64,000 nt of DNA, from the NCBI RefSeq assembly GCF_913776855.1, contig NZ_CAJYQD010000001.1, positions 1 to 64,000 on the forward strand, written 5' to 3'. The position numbers were made by a program, and so were the translations under genes. Shown here in pieces: positions 1 through 9,926 of this stretch (position 1 is the stretch's first letter; the number at the start of each line of letters is the position of its first letter). Below the pieces are notes generated by a model. The model did not search any database, was not told where the DNA came from, and saw nothing but the letters and a program-made list of their open reading frames with translations. Source of the stretch: an uncultured Sphingomonas sp. (lineage in GTDB: Bacteria; Pseudomonadota; Alphaproteobacteria; Sphingomonadales; Sphingomonadaceae).

Positions 1-98
1 CCGGCCTCGGTCACGGTATAGCCGGCACCGGTCAGCGCGATGCGGATCGCCATGCGCAGGCTGGCGGAATCATCTACGGCGAGAATGGAAGCGGTCAT
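1..98 (-). CDS. CheY-like response regulator receiver (partial, 3' end outside window)
   Basis: Only the first 32 codons are present. The protein begins MTASILAVDDSASLRMAI and continues into a Gly-rich turn ending TEA. The paired acidic residues (VDDS) after the first beta strand are the metal-binding part of the CheY receiver fold. The phosphorylated aspartate would lie beyond the window edge. Its ATG overlaps the stop of the upstream STAS gene by 4 bases (ATGA), so the two are translated together. A single-domain chemotaxis CheY is the likeliest identity, inferred from the STAS neighbour, but a longer receiver-containing protein cannot be excluded. Confidence 0.75.
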   Translation of the reverse strand, partial: MTASILAVDDSASLRMAIRIALTGAGYTVTEA

Positions 99-403
99 TG
101 CAGCGGGACTCCGTGGAACCAGAAGGCGTTGTCGTCGGGGGTCATCGCGTCGGTGAACCCGCCGCGATGCAGAAGGGCGGTCAGCGCTTCGCCGGCGGGC
201 GTGGACAGGCGGACCTCGCCGCCCTGCGCCGTGGCTTCGCTGCGGAGGCTATGGATCAGTTGCACGACGCTCAGGTCAGGCGCGGCAAGGGCGGAGACGT
301 CGAGCAGCACATCGTCGCCGAGCGGCAGCGCGCGCAGGTCGTCCGCCACGGCAGCGACCGATGTCATGCTGAGGTCAGCAGGCAGGGAAAAGGTACACGT
401 CAT
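95..403 (-). CDS. STAS-domain protein (chemotaxis-associated)
   Basis: A 102-residue protein made of a single STAS domain, the anti-sigma-factor-antagonist fold. An N-terminal strand (CTFSLPADLS) is followed by a central hydrophobic strand (DVLLDVSAL) leading into helix LSVVQLIHSL, the region that carries the phosphorylatable serine in SpoIIAA-like proteins. The stretch SALAAPDLSV offers serines but not the classic DSSG motif. It overlaps the downstream CheY-like gene by 4 bases. In alphaproteobacteria small STAS proteins often start che operons (CheX/CheY, CheA). A structural or signalling role there is inference. No enzyme domain is present. Confidence 0.7.
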   Translation of the reverse strand: MTCTFSLPADLSMTSVAAVADDLRALPLGDDVLLDVSALAAPDLSVVQLIHSLRSEATAQGGEVRLSTPAGEALTALLHRGGFTDAMTPDDNAFWFHGVPLQ

Positions 404-679
404 ACGAATTCGACCCCGAAAAACCGGAGTCTTCGTCGCACGTAGCGATTAATATCGATTTAAATGCGCAATTCGCCTGTGGAATCGTGGATTCGCGGTC
501 GCAAATTACGTGGCCGGGAAAATCCGGGCATTAACCATGCGTTGCGGATCGAACGGCGGCGGTCGCGCTTGCCGCGGCGGAACCGTCGGAGGCTGAATCC
601 CGCAATAAATCGGACCCGGTGGGCAAAACGTCGGCTGCCCGCATTCGGGCGGGGCTTGGCGCGGTCGTGGCGACTCGCG

Positions 680-886
680 TCAGCGCCGCGGCAGGCGGCG
701 GGCAATCAGGACCAGGAGCAGGCCCAGGGCCGCAATCACCGATCCGCTGACGACCCAGAGATACTGGTCGATCATGAACGAACTGGCGGGCCAGCGGATG
801 ATTCCCATCCCCTGACCCAGCCAGAACAGTCCGACGAACGCAAAGATCGCACCTACGATCATCAATGTGCGCCGGACGATGCGCAT
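680..886 (-). CDS. Small two-helix membrane protein downstream of gltA
   Basis: A 68-residue hypothetical protein with two predicted transmembrane helices (about residues 7-27 and 42-62) and basic ends (MRIVRRT and ARRLPRR). Its ATG begins one base after the gltA stop, so it is probably the last gene of a gltX-gltA transcript. No family is recognised. The tight spacing and clean hydrophobic pattern favour a real gene over a chance frame. The 276 bases between it and the STAS gene (404-679) hold nothing I recognise. Confidence 0.55.
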   Translation of the reverse strand: MRIVRRTLMIVGAIFAFVGLFWLGQGMGIIRWPASSFMIDQYLWVVSGSVIAALGLLLVLIARRLPRR

Positions 887-887
887 A

Positions 888-2171
888 TCAGCGCTGACCC
901 ACGGGCACGTAGTCGCGCTGCGTTGGGCCGGTATAGAGCTGCCGCGGGCGGCCGATCTTCTGTTCGGGGTCCGAGATCATCTCGTTCCACTGCGCGACCC
1001 AGCCGACGGTGCGGGCGAGCGCGAACAGCGCGGTGAACATGGTGGTCGGGAACCCGATCGCCGACAGGATGACGCCCGAATAGAAGTCGACGTTCGGGAA
1101 CAGCTTCTTCTCGCGGAAGTAATCGTCGTTGAGCGCAATTTCCTCCAGCTGCAGCGCGGTTTCGAACACCGGATCGTTGACGCCAAGCGAGTCGAACACT
1201 TCGCGCACGGTCTTCTGCATGACGGTCGCGCGCGGATCGTAATTCTTGTACACGCGGTGGCCGAAGCCCATCAGGCGGAACGGATCGTCCTTGTTCTTCG
1301 CACGGGCGATATATTCCGGGATGCGGTCGGGGGTGCCGATCTCGCGCAGCATGTTGAGCGCGGCTTCGTTGGCACCGCCATGTGCCGGACCCCACAGGCA
1401 GGCGATGCCCGCCGCGATGCAGGCGAACGGATTGGCACCCGACGACCCGGCCAGACGCACGGTCGAGGTCGATGCGTTCTGTTCATGGTCGGCGTGCAGG
1501 ATGAAGATGCGGTCGAGCGCCTTTTCGACGACCGGGTTCACTTCATATTCCTCCGCCGGCACGCCGAAGGTCATGCGCAGGAAGTTGCCGGTGTAGCTCA
1601 GGTCGTTCTTCGGATAGATGAACGGCTGCCCCACGCTGTACTTGTACGCCATGGCGGCGATCGTCGGCATCTTCGCGATCAGGCGATGCGACGCGACCAT
1701 CCGCTGGTGCGGATCGGTGATGTCGGTCGAATCGTGGTAGAAGGCCGACAGCGCGCCGACCACGCCGCACATCACCGCCATCGGGTGCGCGTCGCGACGG
1801 AAACCCCGATAAAAGCCCGCCAGCTGTTCGTGCAGCATGGTGTGGCGGGTGATCGTGCCGGTGAACTTGTTCAGTTCGTCGCCCGACGGCAGTTCGCCGT
1901 TCAGCAGCAGATAGGCGACTTCCATGAAGCTCGACTCTTCGGCCAGCTGCCCGATCGGATAGCCGCGGTGCAGCAGCACCCCTTCATCACCGTCGATATA
2001 GGTCAGCGCCGAGTCGCAGCTCGCGGTCGAGGTGAAGCCCGGATCGTAGGTGAAGGTGCCGGTCTGGGCATAGAGCTTGCGGATGTCGATCACGTCGGGA
2101 CCGATGGTGCCCGACCGTACCGGATATTGGACGTCCTTGCCCGCAACGTGCAGCTTAGCGTCTTCGGCCAT
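888..2171 (-). CDS. gltA: Citrate synthase
   Basis: Condenses acetyl-CoA with oxaloacetate to citrate at the entry of the TCA cycle, in the cytosol. The 427-residue length fits the type-II (Gram-negative, hexameric) enzymes. The family motif [15 protein letters not shown] carries an active-site histidine. An earlier His-rich stretch ([15 protein letters not shown]) and the C-terminal RPRQLYTG arginine region are also present. An AGGAG Shine-Dalgarno lies about 8 bases before the ATG. It lies 18 bases downstream of gltX on the same strand, which suggests co-transcription. Confidence 0.97.
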   Translation of the reverse strand: MAEDAKLHVAGKDVQYPVRSGTIGPDVIDIRKLYAQTGTFTYDPGFTSTASCDSALTYIDGDEGVLLHRGYPIGQLAEESSFMEVAYLLLNGELPSGDELNKFTGTITRHTMLHEQLAGFYRGFRRDAHPMAVMCGVVGALSAFYHDSTDITDPHQRMVASHRLIAKMPTIAAMAYKYSVGQPFIYPKNDLSYTGNFLRMTFGVPAEEYEVNPVVEKALDRIFILHADHEQNASTSTVRLAGSSGANPFACIAAGIACLWGPAHGGANEAALNMLREIGTPDRIPEYIARAKNKDDPFRLMGFGHRVYKNYDPRATVMQKTVREVFDSLGVNDPVFETALQLEEIALNDDYFREKKLFPNVDFYSGVILSAIGFPTTMFTALFALARTVGWVAQWNEMISDPEQKIGRPRQLYTGPTQRDYVPVGQR

Positions 2172-2189
2172 TCGGCGTCTCCTGTTACG

Positions 2190-3662
2190 TTATGCGGCCG
2201 ATTTGGCCATCTGGTCTTCGATGCGGCCCAGGCTTTCGGCGCGGCCGAGCAGGGCCAGTACGTCGAAAATGCCCGGTGAGGTGCGCGAACCCGTCAGCGC
2301 GGCGCGAAGCGGTTGCGCGGCGGCACCCAGCTTCAACCCCGCCGCCTCCGCCACTTCGCGTACCGCAGCTTCGATCGCCTCCGTATCCCATGCTGCGAGT
2401 GCGTCAAGCTTGGCGTGCAGCTGCGTAAGGATCGCGCGTGCTTCGGGCGTCAGCAGCGTGGTTGCGCCGTCGTCCATCGCCAGCGGGCGCGAGCGGAAAA
2501 AGAACGCTGCATTGGCTGCCAGTTCGTTGATGTCCGCCGCACGGACCTTCAGCACCGGCATGGCGCGTTGCAGCAGATCGCGGTCGATCCCTTGCGGAAG
2601 ACGCTGCACGACCAGTTCAGTCAGGCGGACATCGTCTGCCTCGCGGATATAGTGGCCGTTGAGGTTCAGCAGCTTCTTCGTATCGAAACGGGACGGGGAA
2701 CGTCCGACGCCGGACAGGTCGAACACCTCGGTCGCGCGCTCGCGGCTGATGATCTCTTCATCGCCATGCCCCCAGCCGAGGCGCAGGAGATAGTTGTTGA
2801 GCGCCTCGGGCAGGACGCCCAGTTCGTCGCGATAGGCCTCGACGCCCAGCGCTCCGTGCCGTTTCGACAGCTTCGCTCCGTCGGCGCCGTGGATCAGCGG
2901 GACATGAGCATAGACCGGATCGGGCCAACCGCCCTCTACCGTGTCCATCGCGCGGATCAGCGCGAGCTGGCGGAAAGCATTGTTGAGGTGATCGTCACCG
3001 CGGATGACATGGGTCACGCCCATGTCGTGATCGTCGACGACGACCGCGAGCATATAGGTCGGCGTGCCGTCGGAACGCAGCAGCACGAAATCGTCCAGCT
3101 CGGCATTGGCGACGGTGACGTCACCCTGCACCTGGTCGGAGATCGTGACCGCTCCTTCCTTCGGTGCCTTCAACCGGACGACGAACGGCGCGCCTGTCGG
3201 GGCATCCTCGGGCGAACGGTCGCGCCAGCGGCCGTCATAACGGATCGGCTTGCCGGCGGCGCGCTGTTCGTCGCGTAGCGCCGTCAGCTCCTCAGGCGTC
3301 GCGTAGCAGCGATAGGCGTGGCCGGCGTCGAGCAACTGGTGCGCGACCGCGGCATGGCGGTCGGCGCGGGCGAACTGGAATACGGCGTCGCCGTCCCAGT
3401 CGAGGCCGAGCCAGCGCATTCCTTCCAGAATGGCGTCGATCGCCGGCTGGGTCGACCGCGCGCGATCGGTATCCTCGATGCGCAGCAGGAACCGGCCGCC
3501 GTGGCGACGGGCATAGAGCCAGTTGAACAGCGCGGTGCGCGCGCCGCCGATATGCAGAAAGCCCGTCGGGGACGGTGCGAAACGGGTGACGACAGGCGTC
3601 GCGGAATTGGTTGCGCCCAAGCGCGGATACCCCCAGACATCGGGTGAAACATGATGGCCCAT
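2190..3662 (-). CDS. gltX: Glutamyl-tRNA synthetase
   Basis: Charges tRNA-Glu with glutamate. The class I HIGH motif appears as [11 protein letters not shown] near the N-terminus and the KMSKS motif as KLSKRHG. The rest covers the normal ~470-residue family length. The start is uncertain. The ATG at 3662 overlaps the 5' end of the divergent comEC by 12 bases. A TTG at 3620 (giving [14 protein letters not shown]), preceded by GGGGG 9 bases upstream, would give a more usual N-terminus and leave room for promoters. The gene is followed closely by gltA. Confidence 0.96.
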   Translation of the reverse strand: MGHHVSPDVWGYPRLGATNSATPVVTRFAPSPTGFLHIGGARTALFNWLYARRHGGRFLLRIEDTDRARSTQPAIDAILEGMRWLGLDWDGDAVFQFARADRHAAVAHQLLDAGHAYRCYATPEELTALRDEQRAAGKPIRYDGRWRDRSPEDAPTGAPFVVRLKAPKEGAVTISDQVQGDVTVANAELDDFVLLRSDGTPTYMLAVVVDDHDMGVTHVIRGDDHLNNAFRQLALIRAMDTVEGGWPDPVYAHVPLIHGADGAKLSKRHGALGVEAYRDELGVLPEALNNYLLRLGWGHGDEEIISRERATEVFDLSGVGRSPSRFDTKKLLNLNGHYIREADDVRLTELVVQRLPQGIDRDLLQRAMPVLKVRAADINELAANAAFFFRSRPLAMDDGATTLLTPEARAILTQLHAKLDALAAWDTEAIEAAVREVAEAAGLKLGAAAQPLRAALTGSRTSPGIFDVLALLGRAESLGRIEDQMAKSAA

Positions 3663-5849
3663 TCAGCCGCGACCGCCCCTAGCATGGCACCCGGCACGCT
3701 TCAAACCGTGCGCCCCCCGCATCGGTTCCTTGGCGCGATGGAGGCGCTGGCGGAGGCGGAACGGGGGCAATTGCCGCTGTGGATGCCGGTCGCGCTGGGG
3801 GCGGGTATTGCGGCATGGTTCGTGTTGCCGGGGCAGGGGGCGTGGGTCGCGTTCCTGTTGCTGGCACTGTCGATCGTGCTGGCGGGGGCCGTGCTGCCCT
3901 GGGGCACGCGCACCGCGCGGGCGGTGACGATGGCCGGGACGCTAGCGATGCTGGGCTGTGCGCTGGTGTGGTGGCGCGCCGAACGGGTCGCCGCGCCGGT
4001 GCTGGCCCGGCCGGTGGTGGCAGCGTTCGAGGGCATGGTCGAGCGGGTTGAGCCACTGCCGGCACGTGAGGCGGTGCGGCTGACGCTCAGACCCGACGTC
4101 GCCGCCGCATTGCCGCCGCGGATCCGCGTCAACCTGGCCGAACAGGATGTGCCGAGAGGCGTGGTTCCGGGCGCGCGGATCGCGCTCAGGGCGCGGTTGA
4201 TGCCGCCGCCGACCGCCGCCGTGCCGAGCGCCTATGACTTCGCGCGGGCGGCGTGGTTTCAGGGGCTGGGTGCGACCGGGCGGGGCTTTGCGCCGGTGCG
4301 GGTGGTCGCTGCGGGTGATCCGGGCAATACGGCGCTGCGCGACCGGCTGACCCACCATATCCTGTCGCGGGTGGAGGGCAGCACTGGCGGGATCGCCGCT
4401 GCCTTCGTCACCGGTGACCGGGGCGCGATTGCCGAGGACGATGCCGAGGCGATGCGGCGGTCGGGCCTCGCCCATCTGTTGTCGATCAGCGGGTTGCACG
4501 TCACGGCGGTCGTGGTGGCGACGATGACGCTGGTGCTGAAGCTGCTGGCGCTGTTCCCGCCACTGGCGCTCCGGGTGCGGTTGCCGGTCGTGGCGGCTGG
4601 GGCGGGGGCGTGCGCCGCGCTGTTCTATACCTGGCTGTCGGGGGCGGACGTGCCGACAGTGCGGTCGTGCATCGCGGCGCTGCTGGTGCTGGCGGCGCTG
4701 TCGCTGGGGCGGGAGGCGATAACGCTGCGGATGATCGCGACGGGCGCGTTGCTGGTGTTGCTGGTCCTGCCGGAATCGCTTGCCGGACCCAGTTTCCAGC
4801 TGAGCTTTGTCGCCGTCACCGCGATCGTCGCGCTGCACGAGCATCCGGCGGTGCGCGGCTGGTTCCTGAAGCGTGAGGAGGCGATCGGCTGGCGGCTGCT
4901 GCGCGAGCTGGGGTCGCTGCTGCTGACCGGTGTCGCGGTCGAGGCGGCGTTGATGCCGATCGGTCTGTATCACTTCCACACCGCCGGGCTGTACGGCGCG
5001 CTGGCCAATATCTTTGCGATCCCGCTGACGACCTTCGTCACCATGCCGTTGGAGGCGCTGGCGCTGCTGCTCGATCCGGTCGGGTTGGGCGCGCCGGCAT
5101 GGTGGGCGGTCGAGCGGTCGCTGGCGTTGCTGTTGTGGATCGCGCACCTGGTATCGTCGGCGCCGGGGTCGGTCGCGGCGCTGCCGGCGATGCCCGACGG
5201 AGCGTTTGCGCTGATGGTCGCGGGCGGGTTGTGGATCGCGCTGTGGCGGACGCGATGGCGACGCTGGGGCGTCGTGCCGTTGATTGCGGGGGCGGTCTGG
5301 GCCTTGGCGACGCCTGCGCCCGATTTGCTGGTGACGGGGGACGGTCGGCATCTGGCGTTGGCGACCGACGATGGCGGCATGGCGATATTGCGCGACCGGG
5401 CGGGGGAGTATGTCCGATCGACGCTGGGCGAGGGCGGCGGCGTGATCGGCGAACTCCCGCCGCTGTCCGAACAGCCCGGCGCCCGGTGCAGCCCGGACCT
5501 GTGCATCGCGCGGCGGACGGCCGGTGGACGGATGTGGACGATCCTCGCCACACGGAGCGGCTATGCGGTGCCGTGGGCGGAGTTGATCGTCGCCTGTGCC
5601 CGTGCCGACATCGTGGTCAGCGAGCGGCGGCTGCCCGACAAATGTACCCCGCGCTGGCTGAAGCTCGACCGCGCGACGCTGGCGCGGACCGGCGGCGTGG
5701 CGGTGACGTTATCGGCCGGGCGAGTGACGACGGTGCGACGCGGCGGGCAGCATCCATGGGAAGCGCCGCCGACGATCGGGCCGCCGCGCCTGCCCTATCG
5801 CGAGCGGCGGAACGGGCGGAACGGTGGCGTCTCCGACGCCCGCCGATGA
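3651..5849 (+). CDS. comEC: ComEC/Rec2-family DNA uptake channel protein
   Basis: Inner-membrane channel for uptake of single-stranded DNA in natural transformation. The 732-residue protein has an N-terminal DUF4131-type region with membrane helices, then the ComEC competence domain with its signature [12 protein letters not shown] and many transmembrane helices up to about residue 560. The C-terminal ~170 residues are soluble but lack the HxHxDH metal site of metallo-beta-lactamase ComEC tails. This shortened, metal-free tail is my reading of the sequence. The start is ambiguous: an in-frame ATG at 3684 would avoid overlap with gltX. comM is also in this window. Confidence 0.9.
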   Translation: MMAHSAATAPSMAPGTLQTVRPPHRFLGAMEALAEAERGQLPLWMPVALGAGIAAWFVLPGQGAWVAFLLLALSIVLAGAVLPWGTRTARAVTMAGTLAMLGCALVWWRAERVAAPVLARPVVAAFEGMVERVEPLPAREAVRLTLRPDVAAALPPRIRVNLAEQDVPRGVVPGARIALRARLMPPPTAAVPSAYDFARAAWFQGLGATGRGFAPVRVVAAGDPGNTALRDRLTHHILSRVEGSTGGIAAAFVTGDRGAIAEDDAEAMRRSGLAHLLSISGLHVTAVVVATMTLVLKLLALFPPLALRVRLPVVAAGAGACAALFYTWLSGADVPTVRSCIAALLVLAALSLGREAITLRMIATGALLVLLVLPESLAGPSFQLSFVAVTAIVALHEHPAVRGWFLKREEAIGWRLLRELGSLLLTGVAVEAALMPIGLYHFHTAGLYGALANIFAIPLTTFVTMPLEALALLLDPVGLGAPAWWAVERSLALLLWIAHLVSSAPGSVAALPAMPDGAFALMVAGGLWIALWRTRWRRWGVVPLIAGAVWALATPAPDLLVTGDGRHLALATDDGGMAILRDRAGEYVRSTLGEGGGVIGELPPLSEQPGARCSPDLCIARRTAGGRMWTILATRSGYAVPWAELIVACARADIVVSERRLPDKCTPRWLKLDRATLARTGGVAVTLSAGRVTTVRRGGQHPWEAPPTIGPPRLPYRERRNGRNGGVSDARR

Positions 5850-6016
5850 TCGTTGATCGCAACCCGTGCGCAGACGAACGCGAACCATGCGATCAGCGCA
5901 CTTCCGATCCCGAACGCCCAGGGCAGCGGTAACCGGGGGGCGAACAGCGCGAGGATCGGCAGCACCGCAACCGATCGCATGGCGCCGCTGCGCGCGGTCC
6001 AGTGGCGCCCGATCAT
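5795..6016 (-). CDS. Small hypothetical membrane protein after dcd
   Basis: A possible 73-residue protein starting MIGRHWTARSGAM, with one or two hydrophobic helices (about residues 15-30 and 32-50) and an Arg-rich tail. Its ATG lies 2 bases after the dcd stop, as expected for a translationally coupled last gene of the UPF0262-GH25-cdd-dcd run. It overlaps the end of the convergent comEC by 55 bases. No family is recognised and codon shadowing by comEC cannot be excluded, so this is a moderate-confidence call. Confidence 0.4.
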   Translation of the reverse strand: MIGRHWTARSGAMRSVAVLPILALFAPRLPLPWAFGIGSALIAWFAFVCARVAINDHRRASETPPFRPFRRSR

Positions 6017-6018
6017 CG

Positions 6019-6573
6019 TCAGAGCCGCGGCAGGGTCACGCCGCGCTGGCCCATATATTTCCCGGCACGGTCGGCATAGCTGGTGCCGCAGGGCTGGTCG
6101 CCCTTCAGGAACAGGAACTGGCACGCGCCTTCGTTGGCGTAGATTTTGGCGGGCAGCGGGGTGGTGTTGGAAAACTCCAGCGTCACATGACCTTCCCATT
6201 CCGGTTCCAGCGGGGTCACGTTCACGATGATGCCGCACCGGGCATAGGTCGACTTGCCGAGGCAGATGACCAGCACGTCGCGGGGCACGCGGAAATATTC
6301 GACGGTGCGGGCCAGCGCAAAACTGTTGGGCGGAATGATGCACACATCGGTCTTGCGATCGACGAAGCTGTTCTGGGCAAAGTCCTTGGGGTCGACCACC
6401 GCCGAATCGACATTGGTGAAGATCTTGAACTCGTCCGACACCCGCGCGTCATAGCCATAGGACGACAGGCCGTAGCTGATGCAGCCCTCGCGCCGCTGCG
6501 ATTCGACGAAGGGTTCGATCATCCCCGTCGCCAGCGCCTGTTCGCGAATCCAATGGTCCGACAGGATGGTCAT
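6019..6573 (-). CDS. dcd: dCTP deaminase
   Basis: Deaminates dCTP to dUTP, feeding thymidylate synthesis. The chosen start gives 184 residues, the usual family length, beginning [13 protein letters not shown]. Conserved trimer-type motifs are present: the KSTYARCGI segment, the strand ending [17 protein letters not shown], and the C-terminal loop ([12 protein letters not shown]). Its ATG overlaps the cdd stop by 4 bases, so two pyrimidine deaminases are translated in series. A longer reading frame upstream is only the cdd gene in another frame. Confidence 0.96.
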   Translation of the reverse strand: MTILSDHWIREQALATGMIEPFVESQRREGCISYGLSSYGYDARVSDEFKIFTNVDSAVVDPKDFAQNSFVDRKTDVCIIPPNSFALARTVEYFRVPRDVLVICLGKSTYARCGIIVNVTPLEPEWEGHVTLEFSNTTPLPAKIYANEGACQFLFLKGDQPCGTSYADRAGKYMGQRGVTLPRL

Positions 6574-7013
6574 GCTTTTCCCCCAATGCCCAGATCGCCC
6601 GGCCCGAAGGCGTGCGGCAACAGATCGGCCAGCCGATGCGTCTCGATGTCGCCGCCGCCAAGGCCGGAACAGTAAACCGCCAGATCGCGCCCGCCCATCT
6701 GGGCCGCTTCGTTCAGCACCTGCCGGCAGCGGCCGCAGGGACGGATCGGCGCGGTATCCGCTTCGCCCATCCGCCCGCCGACGATGCCGACCGCGACGAT
6801 CTGGTCGAGCTTGCCAGCACCGCTGGCGGTCGCGGTCGCGACCGTTTCGGCGCACAGCGACAGGCCGTAGCTGGCGTTTTCGAAATTGGTGCCGGTGACG
6901 ATCGACCCGTCGGTCAGCAGCAGCGCGGCCCCGACGGCGAAGCGCGAATAGGGCGCGTGGGCATGGGCGGCGGCGGCGCGTGCCGCCTCGATCAATTGGG
7001 CGGGTTCGGTCAT
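6570..7013 (-). CDS. cdd: Cytidine deaminase
   Basis: Zn-dependent hydrolytic deamination of cytidine/deoxycytidine in pyrimidine salvage. The 147-residue homotetrameric-type protein shows the substrate motif [13 protein letters not shown], the zinc/catalytic CAE triad (LCAETVA) and the second zinc motif PCGRCRQVL. The start [12 protein letters not shown] was chosen because it overlaps the stop of the upstream GH25-like gene by 4 bases. Upstream in-frame codons encode that other gene's tail. It overlaps dcd downstream. Confidence 0.95.
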   Translation of the reverse strand: MTEPAQLIEAARAAAAHAHAPYSRFAVGAALLLTDGSIVTGTNFENASYGLSLCAETVATATASGAGKLDQIVAVGIVGGRMGEADTAPIRPCGRCRQVLNEAAQMGGRDLAVYCSGLGGGDIETHRLADLLPHAFGPGDLGIGGKA

Positions 7014-7681
7014 TGGGCGGCTACACTCCAGGCGACAGGATGGGCGACGCCATCGACGTTGCGCGCGGGGTTCGCCTGCCACATCCGCCACGGCCGCGCC
7101 AGATAGTCGGGTTCGAAGAAACGGCGCGTCGCCCATAGCGGCCGGACGATCGCCTCGCTCACCCGATATTCGCGTTCGAACGCGGGTGAAATGCGCAGCA
7201 TCATCGGCCGCCCGTCATGATATTCGGCGGGGCCGAGAAACCCGCGGATGGCGGTCATCACCTGCGCACGGGTCGGCCGCACGTCGCAGTCATCGGCGAA
7301 GTCGAGCGCCAGGGTGGCGGGCAGCGCGTCGGCGGCACGCGGCACGGTGGTCAGATAGGCGGTCACCTGATCGGCGGTCGGTTCGCACAGCGAAAGGACG
7401 TGCAGCGCGCCGTGGCGCAGCCCGGCATCATGCGCGCCGTTCCAATTGGCCTCGAACGCCGGATCACGGGTCGCACCGTTCGAGGCGGTGACGAAGGCGA
7501 AGTCCGCTCCGCGCGCCCGCACCATGCCCCAATCGACCGGGCCGCTGCCGGCCGAAACCGTCAGGCCCTGCACGGGAAAGCGTTTCTGGTCCGGATGCCA
7601 GCCAAGTGCCCACCGCCACGCCATGATGAACAGCAGTGGGAGCAGGACCAGCAGGATCGCGATATTCCGGTTCTTGGTCAT
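7010..7681 (-). CDS. GH25-like (lysozyme-fold) protein with substituted catalytic residues
   Basis: A 223-residue protein with an N-terminal hydrophobic signal/anchor (about residues 8-25) and the overall pattern of glycoside hydrolase family 25: the GLTVS strand, [16 protein letters not shown], then [22 protein letters not shown]. Active GH25 enzymes have Asp in the first strand (GIDVS), Glu in the KATEG-like motif and an LDxE pair. Here these positions read GLTVS, TASNG and LALDFADD, so the acid/base residues appear lost or shifted. It may be a non-catalytic peptidoglycan-binding or divergent protein. It overlaps UPF0262 upstream and cdd downstream by 4 bases each. Confidence 0.75.
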   Translation of the reverse strand: MTKNRNIAILLVLLPLLFIMAWRWALGWHPDQKRFPVQGLTVSAGSGPVDWGMVRARGADFAFVTASNGATRDPAFEANWNGAHDAGLRHGALHVLSLCEPTADQVTAYLTTVPRAADALPATLALDFADDCDVRPTRAQVMTAIRGFLGPAEYHDGRPMMLRISPAFEREYRVSEAIVRPLWATRRFFEPDYLARPWRMWQANPARNVDGVAHPVAWSVAAQ

Positions 7682-8160
7682 CCCTTGATATGCAGCACGC
7701 AGATCAGGGTGAACAGGCGGCGGGCGGTGTCGAAATCGATTTCGACCTTGCCGTCCAGCCGTGCGCGCAATGCCTCCGCCGCTTCGTTGTGGATGCCGCG
7801 ACGGGCCATGTCGATCGTCTCGATCTCGTGCGGGGTCGCCTGGCGGATGGCTTTGTAATAGCTGTCGCAGATCGCGAAATAGTCGCGGATCGGACGGCGC
7901 AGCCGCGCCATGCCCAGTACCAGCGTTTCGACCAGCGTGCCGTCTTCGCGCGATATGTCGATCGCCAGCCGCCCCTCCGGCACCGACAGCGCGACGCGAT
8001 AGGGACCGGCATAATTGTCCGGCGTCTCGCGTTGCGGGGCGAAGTGATTCGCCTCCAGCAGGTCGAAGATCGCGATGCGGCGTTCCTGTTCAATGTCGGC
8101 ACTGCGCCACAGGATCGTGCGCTCGTCGAGGGTGACATCGATGATCCGCGGGTCGGCCAT
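7678..8160 (-). CDS. UPF0262 family protein
   Basis: A conserved alphaproteobacterial protein of unknown function, 160 residues from the ATG at 8160 (MADPRIIDVTLDERT). Family hallmarks are the opening DVTLDERTI, RRIAIFDLLEANHFAP and the tail of charged helices. A GTG 9 bases further upstream is in frame but has no better ribosome site. It overlaps the GH25-like gene by 4 bases and is divergent from dnaB, about 80 bases apart. No enzymatic motif is evident. Confidence 0.88.
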   Translation of the reverse strand: MADPRIIDVTLDERTILWRSADIEQERRIAIFDLLEANHFAPQRETPDNYAGPYRVALSVPEGRLAIDISREDGTLVETLVLGMARLRRPIRDYFAICDSYYKAIRQATPHEIETIDMARRGIHNEAAEALRARLDGKVEIDFDTARRLFTLICVLHIKG

Positions 8161-8240
8161 CCGCCGCACTTAGCGAGTTGTCGGTCGTTTCCCCAGCCCC
8201 TTTCGCTTGCCGCGAAACGCCGGGAATGGGAGAGGGGGAT

Positions 8241-9752
8241 ATGGCTACTGTTCACAGCATCGGCGGGGGTACTCCCCCGCAACCCCCGCGCGTGCCCCAC
8301 AATGTCGATGCGGAGGCCGCCCTGCTGGGCGCGATGCTGATCGACAACGGCCTTGCCGACGACATGGTCGAGCGGCTGGACATCGAACATTTCTACGATC
8401 CCGCGCACGCCCGCATCTTCGAACGCATCCGCGACGTGCGCCGTACCGGCATGATCGCCAGTCCCGTGACGCTTCGGCCGATGTTCGATGGCGACGAATT
8501 GCTCGCGCCACGCGGCGGCACGCAATATCTGGTGGAGATTACCGGCAGCAACGCCAGCCTGATCGGCGCACGACAGTTCGCGCAGCAGATCTACGACCTG
8601 GCGCAGCTGCGCGCGCTCATCACCGTTGGCCGCACGCTGGTGGAAAATGCCACCGACACCTCGACCGAGGTCGATCCCAAGAAGCAGATCGAGGCGGCGG
8701 AAGAGGCGCTGTTCAAGGTCGCGGCGGAGGGGACGACCGCCAATGCGGTCAAGTCGTTCGCGCAGGCGACGACCATGGCGGTCCGCATGGCCGAACGGGC
8801 GATGAATTCGGGCGGCGGCCTGTCTGGCGTCACCACCGGCCTCGATTCGGTCAACGGCCGGATCGGCGGTATGCACCACAGCGATCTCATCATCCTGGCC
8901 GGCCGTCCCGGCATGGGGAAGACGTCGCTCGCCACCAACATCGCCTTCAATGCGGCGCAGCGGTACATGGACGACCAGCGCGCGGGCATGGAAAAGGGCA
9001 AGTCGGTCGGCGCGAAGGTCGCGTTCTTCAGCCTCGAAATGTCCGCCGACCAGCTCGCGACGCGTATCATGGCAGAGCAGGCGGCGATCAGTTCCGAAGC
9101 GCTCCGCATGGGCAAGATCCGCAAGGAGGATTTCACCCGTCTCGCCAATGCCGCCGCCGATCTGGAGCAGTTGCCGCTCTATATCGACGATACCGCCGGC
9201 CTTTCCATCTCCGGCCTGCATACCCGCGTTCGCCGGTTGCAGCGCAAGCTGGATGGCGAGCTGGGGCTGGTGGTCGTCGACTATCTTCAGCTGTTGCAGG
9301 GATCGGGCAAGGGCAGCGACAACCGCGTGCAGGAAATCTCGGAGATTTCCCGCGGATTGAAGACGCTGGCCAAGGACATCGGTGTGCCGGTGATGGCGCT
9401 GTCGCAGCTGTCGCGCGCGGTCGAACAGCGCGAGGACAAACGGCCGCAGCTGTCCGATCTACGCGAATCCGGCTCGATCGAGCAGGACGCCGACATGGTG
9501 TGGTTCGTGTACCGTGAGGATTATTACGTCGCGGCGAAGGAGCCGAAGCGCCCGCGTGACGGCGACGACGCAAAGATTTTCGAGGATCACGCCAAATGGG
9601 CGATGGATATGGAACGGGTCTATGGCCTGGCCGAGCTTATCATCGCCAAGCAGCGTCACGGCGCGACGGGGAAGGTCACCCTGAAGTTCGAGCCGCAGAT
9701 CACCAAGTTCAGCGATTATGCCGGCGGCGGGTTCAGCGGGCTGGAGGAATAG
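8241..9752 (+). CDS. dnaB: Replicative DNA helicase
   Basis: Hexameric 5'-3' helicase of the replication fork. The 503-residue protein has the N-terminal DnaB domain (PHNVDAEAALLGAML) and the RecA-like ATPase domain, with Walker A GRPGMGKTSLA, Walker B LVVVDYLQLL, and the SLEMSADQLATR and ALSQLSRAVEQR segments typical of DnaB. The ATG at 8241 follows a GAGAGGGGG ribosome site. An upstream in-frame start at 8178 adds 21 atypical residues and was not chosen. No intein is present. Confidence 0.97.
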   Translation: MATVHSIGGGTPPQPPRVPHNVDAEAALLGAMLIDNGLADDMVERLDIEHFYDPAHARIFERIRDVRRTGMIASPVTLRPMFDGDELLAPRGGTQYLVEITGSNASLIGARQFAQQIYDLAQLRALITVGRTLVENATDTSTEVDPKKQIEAAEEALFKVAAEGTTANAVKSFAQATTMAVRMAERAMNSGGGLSGVTTGLDSVNGRIGGMHHSDLIILAGRPGMGKTSLATNIAFNAAQRYMDDQRAGMEKGKSVGAKVAFFSLEMSADQLATRIMAEQAAISSEALRMGKIRKEDFTRLANAAADLEQLPLYIDDTAGLSISGLHTRVRRLQRKLDGELGLVVVDYLQLLQGSGKGSDNRVQEISEISRGLKTLAKDIGVPVMALSQLSRAVEQREDKRPQLSDLRESGSIEQDADMVWFVYREDYYVAAKEPKRPRDGDDAKIFEDHAKWAMDMERVYGLAELIIAKQRHGATGKVTLKFEPQITKFSDYAGGGFSGLEE

Positions 9753-9762
9753 GGGACTATCT

Positions 9763-9845
9763 CGTCATGCCAGCGAAGGCTGGCATCGCTTCGCGATAGT
9801 GCGCGGCAAGGCCGTTCGAGACCCCGGTCTGCTCTGGGGTGACGG
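9763..9845. repeat. Degenerate intergenic inverted repeat (family C copy 2)
   Basis: Left arm CGTCATGCCAGCGAAGGCTG (9763-9782 and on to 9787) and right arm 9818-9845, whose complement begins CCGTCACCCCAGAGCAG, form an imperfect hairpin. The outer CGTCA..CCAG and ..GG..TC positions match the near-perfect copy inside selO (36005-36088). It lies between the convergent dnaB and TonB-dependent receptor genes. Confidence 0.55.
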
Positions 9846-9871
9846 CAGCAGGTCGGAACGCTGGAAAGCCC

Positions 9872-9907
9872 AAAAGAAATGGGGAGGCGCCGCGCGGGCA
9901 CCTCCCC
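9872..9907 (-). terminator. Rho-independent terminator of the TonB-dependent receptor gene
   Basis: Read on the minus strand, a GGGGAGG / CCTCCCC stem (9901-9907 with 9881-9887) with a GC-rich 13-base loop is followed by ATTTCTTTTGG, a U-rich run. It begins 19 bases after the receptor's stop codon. Confidence 0.75.
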
Positions 9908-9926
9908 AGTCGTTCCGCTCCGGGGC

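Noticed and set aside
404..679. Possible genes in the gap between the STAS gene and the gltA-linked small gene
   Set aside because: Reading frames on both strands there are Arg-rich with no ribosome sites or recognisable domains.
867..2279. 470-codon plus-strand reading frame opposite gltA
   Set aside because: Antisense to a complete gltA. No recognisable domain and no ribosome site; typical GC-rich third-position shadow.
3942..5351. 469-codon minus-strand reading frame opposite comEC
   Set aside because: Composition is almost entirely Arg, Gln, Pro and Asp repeats, as expected from antisense reading of a GC-rich gene. No family match.
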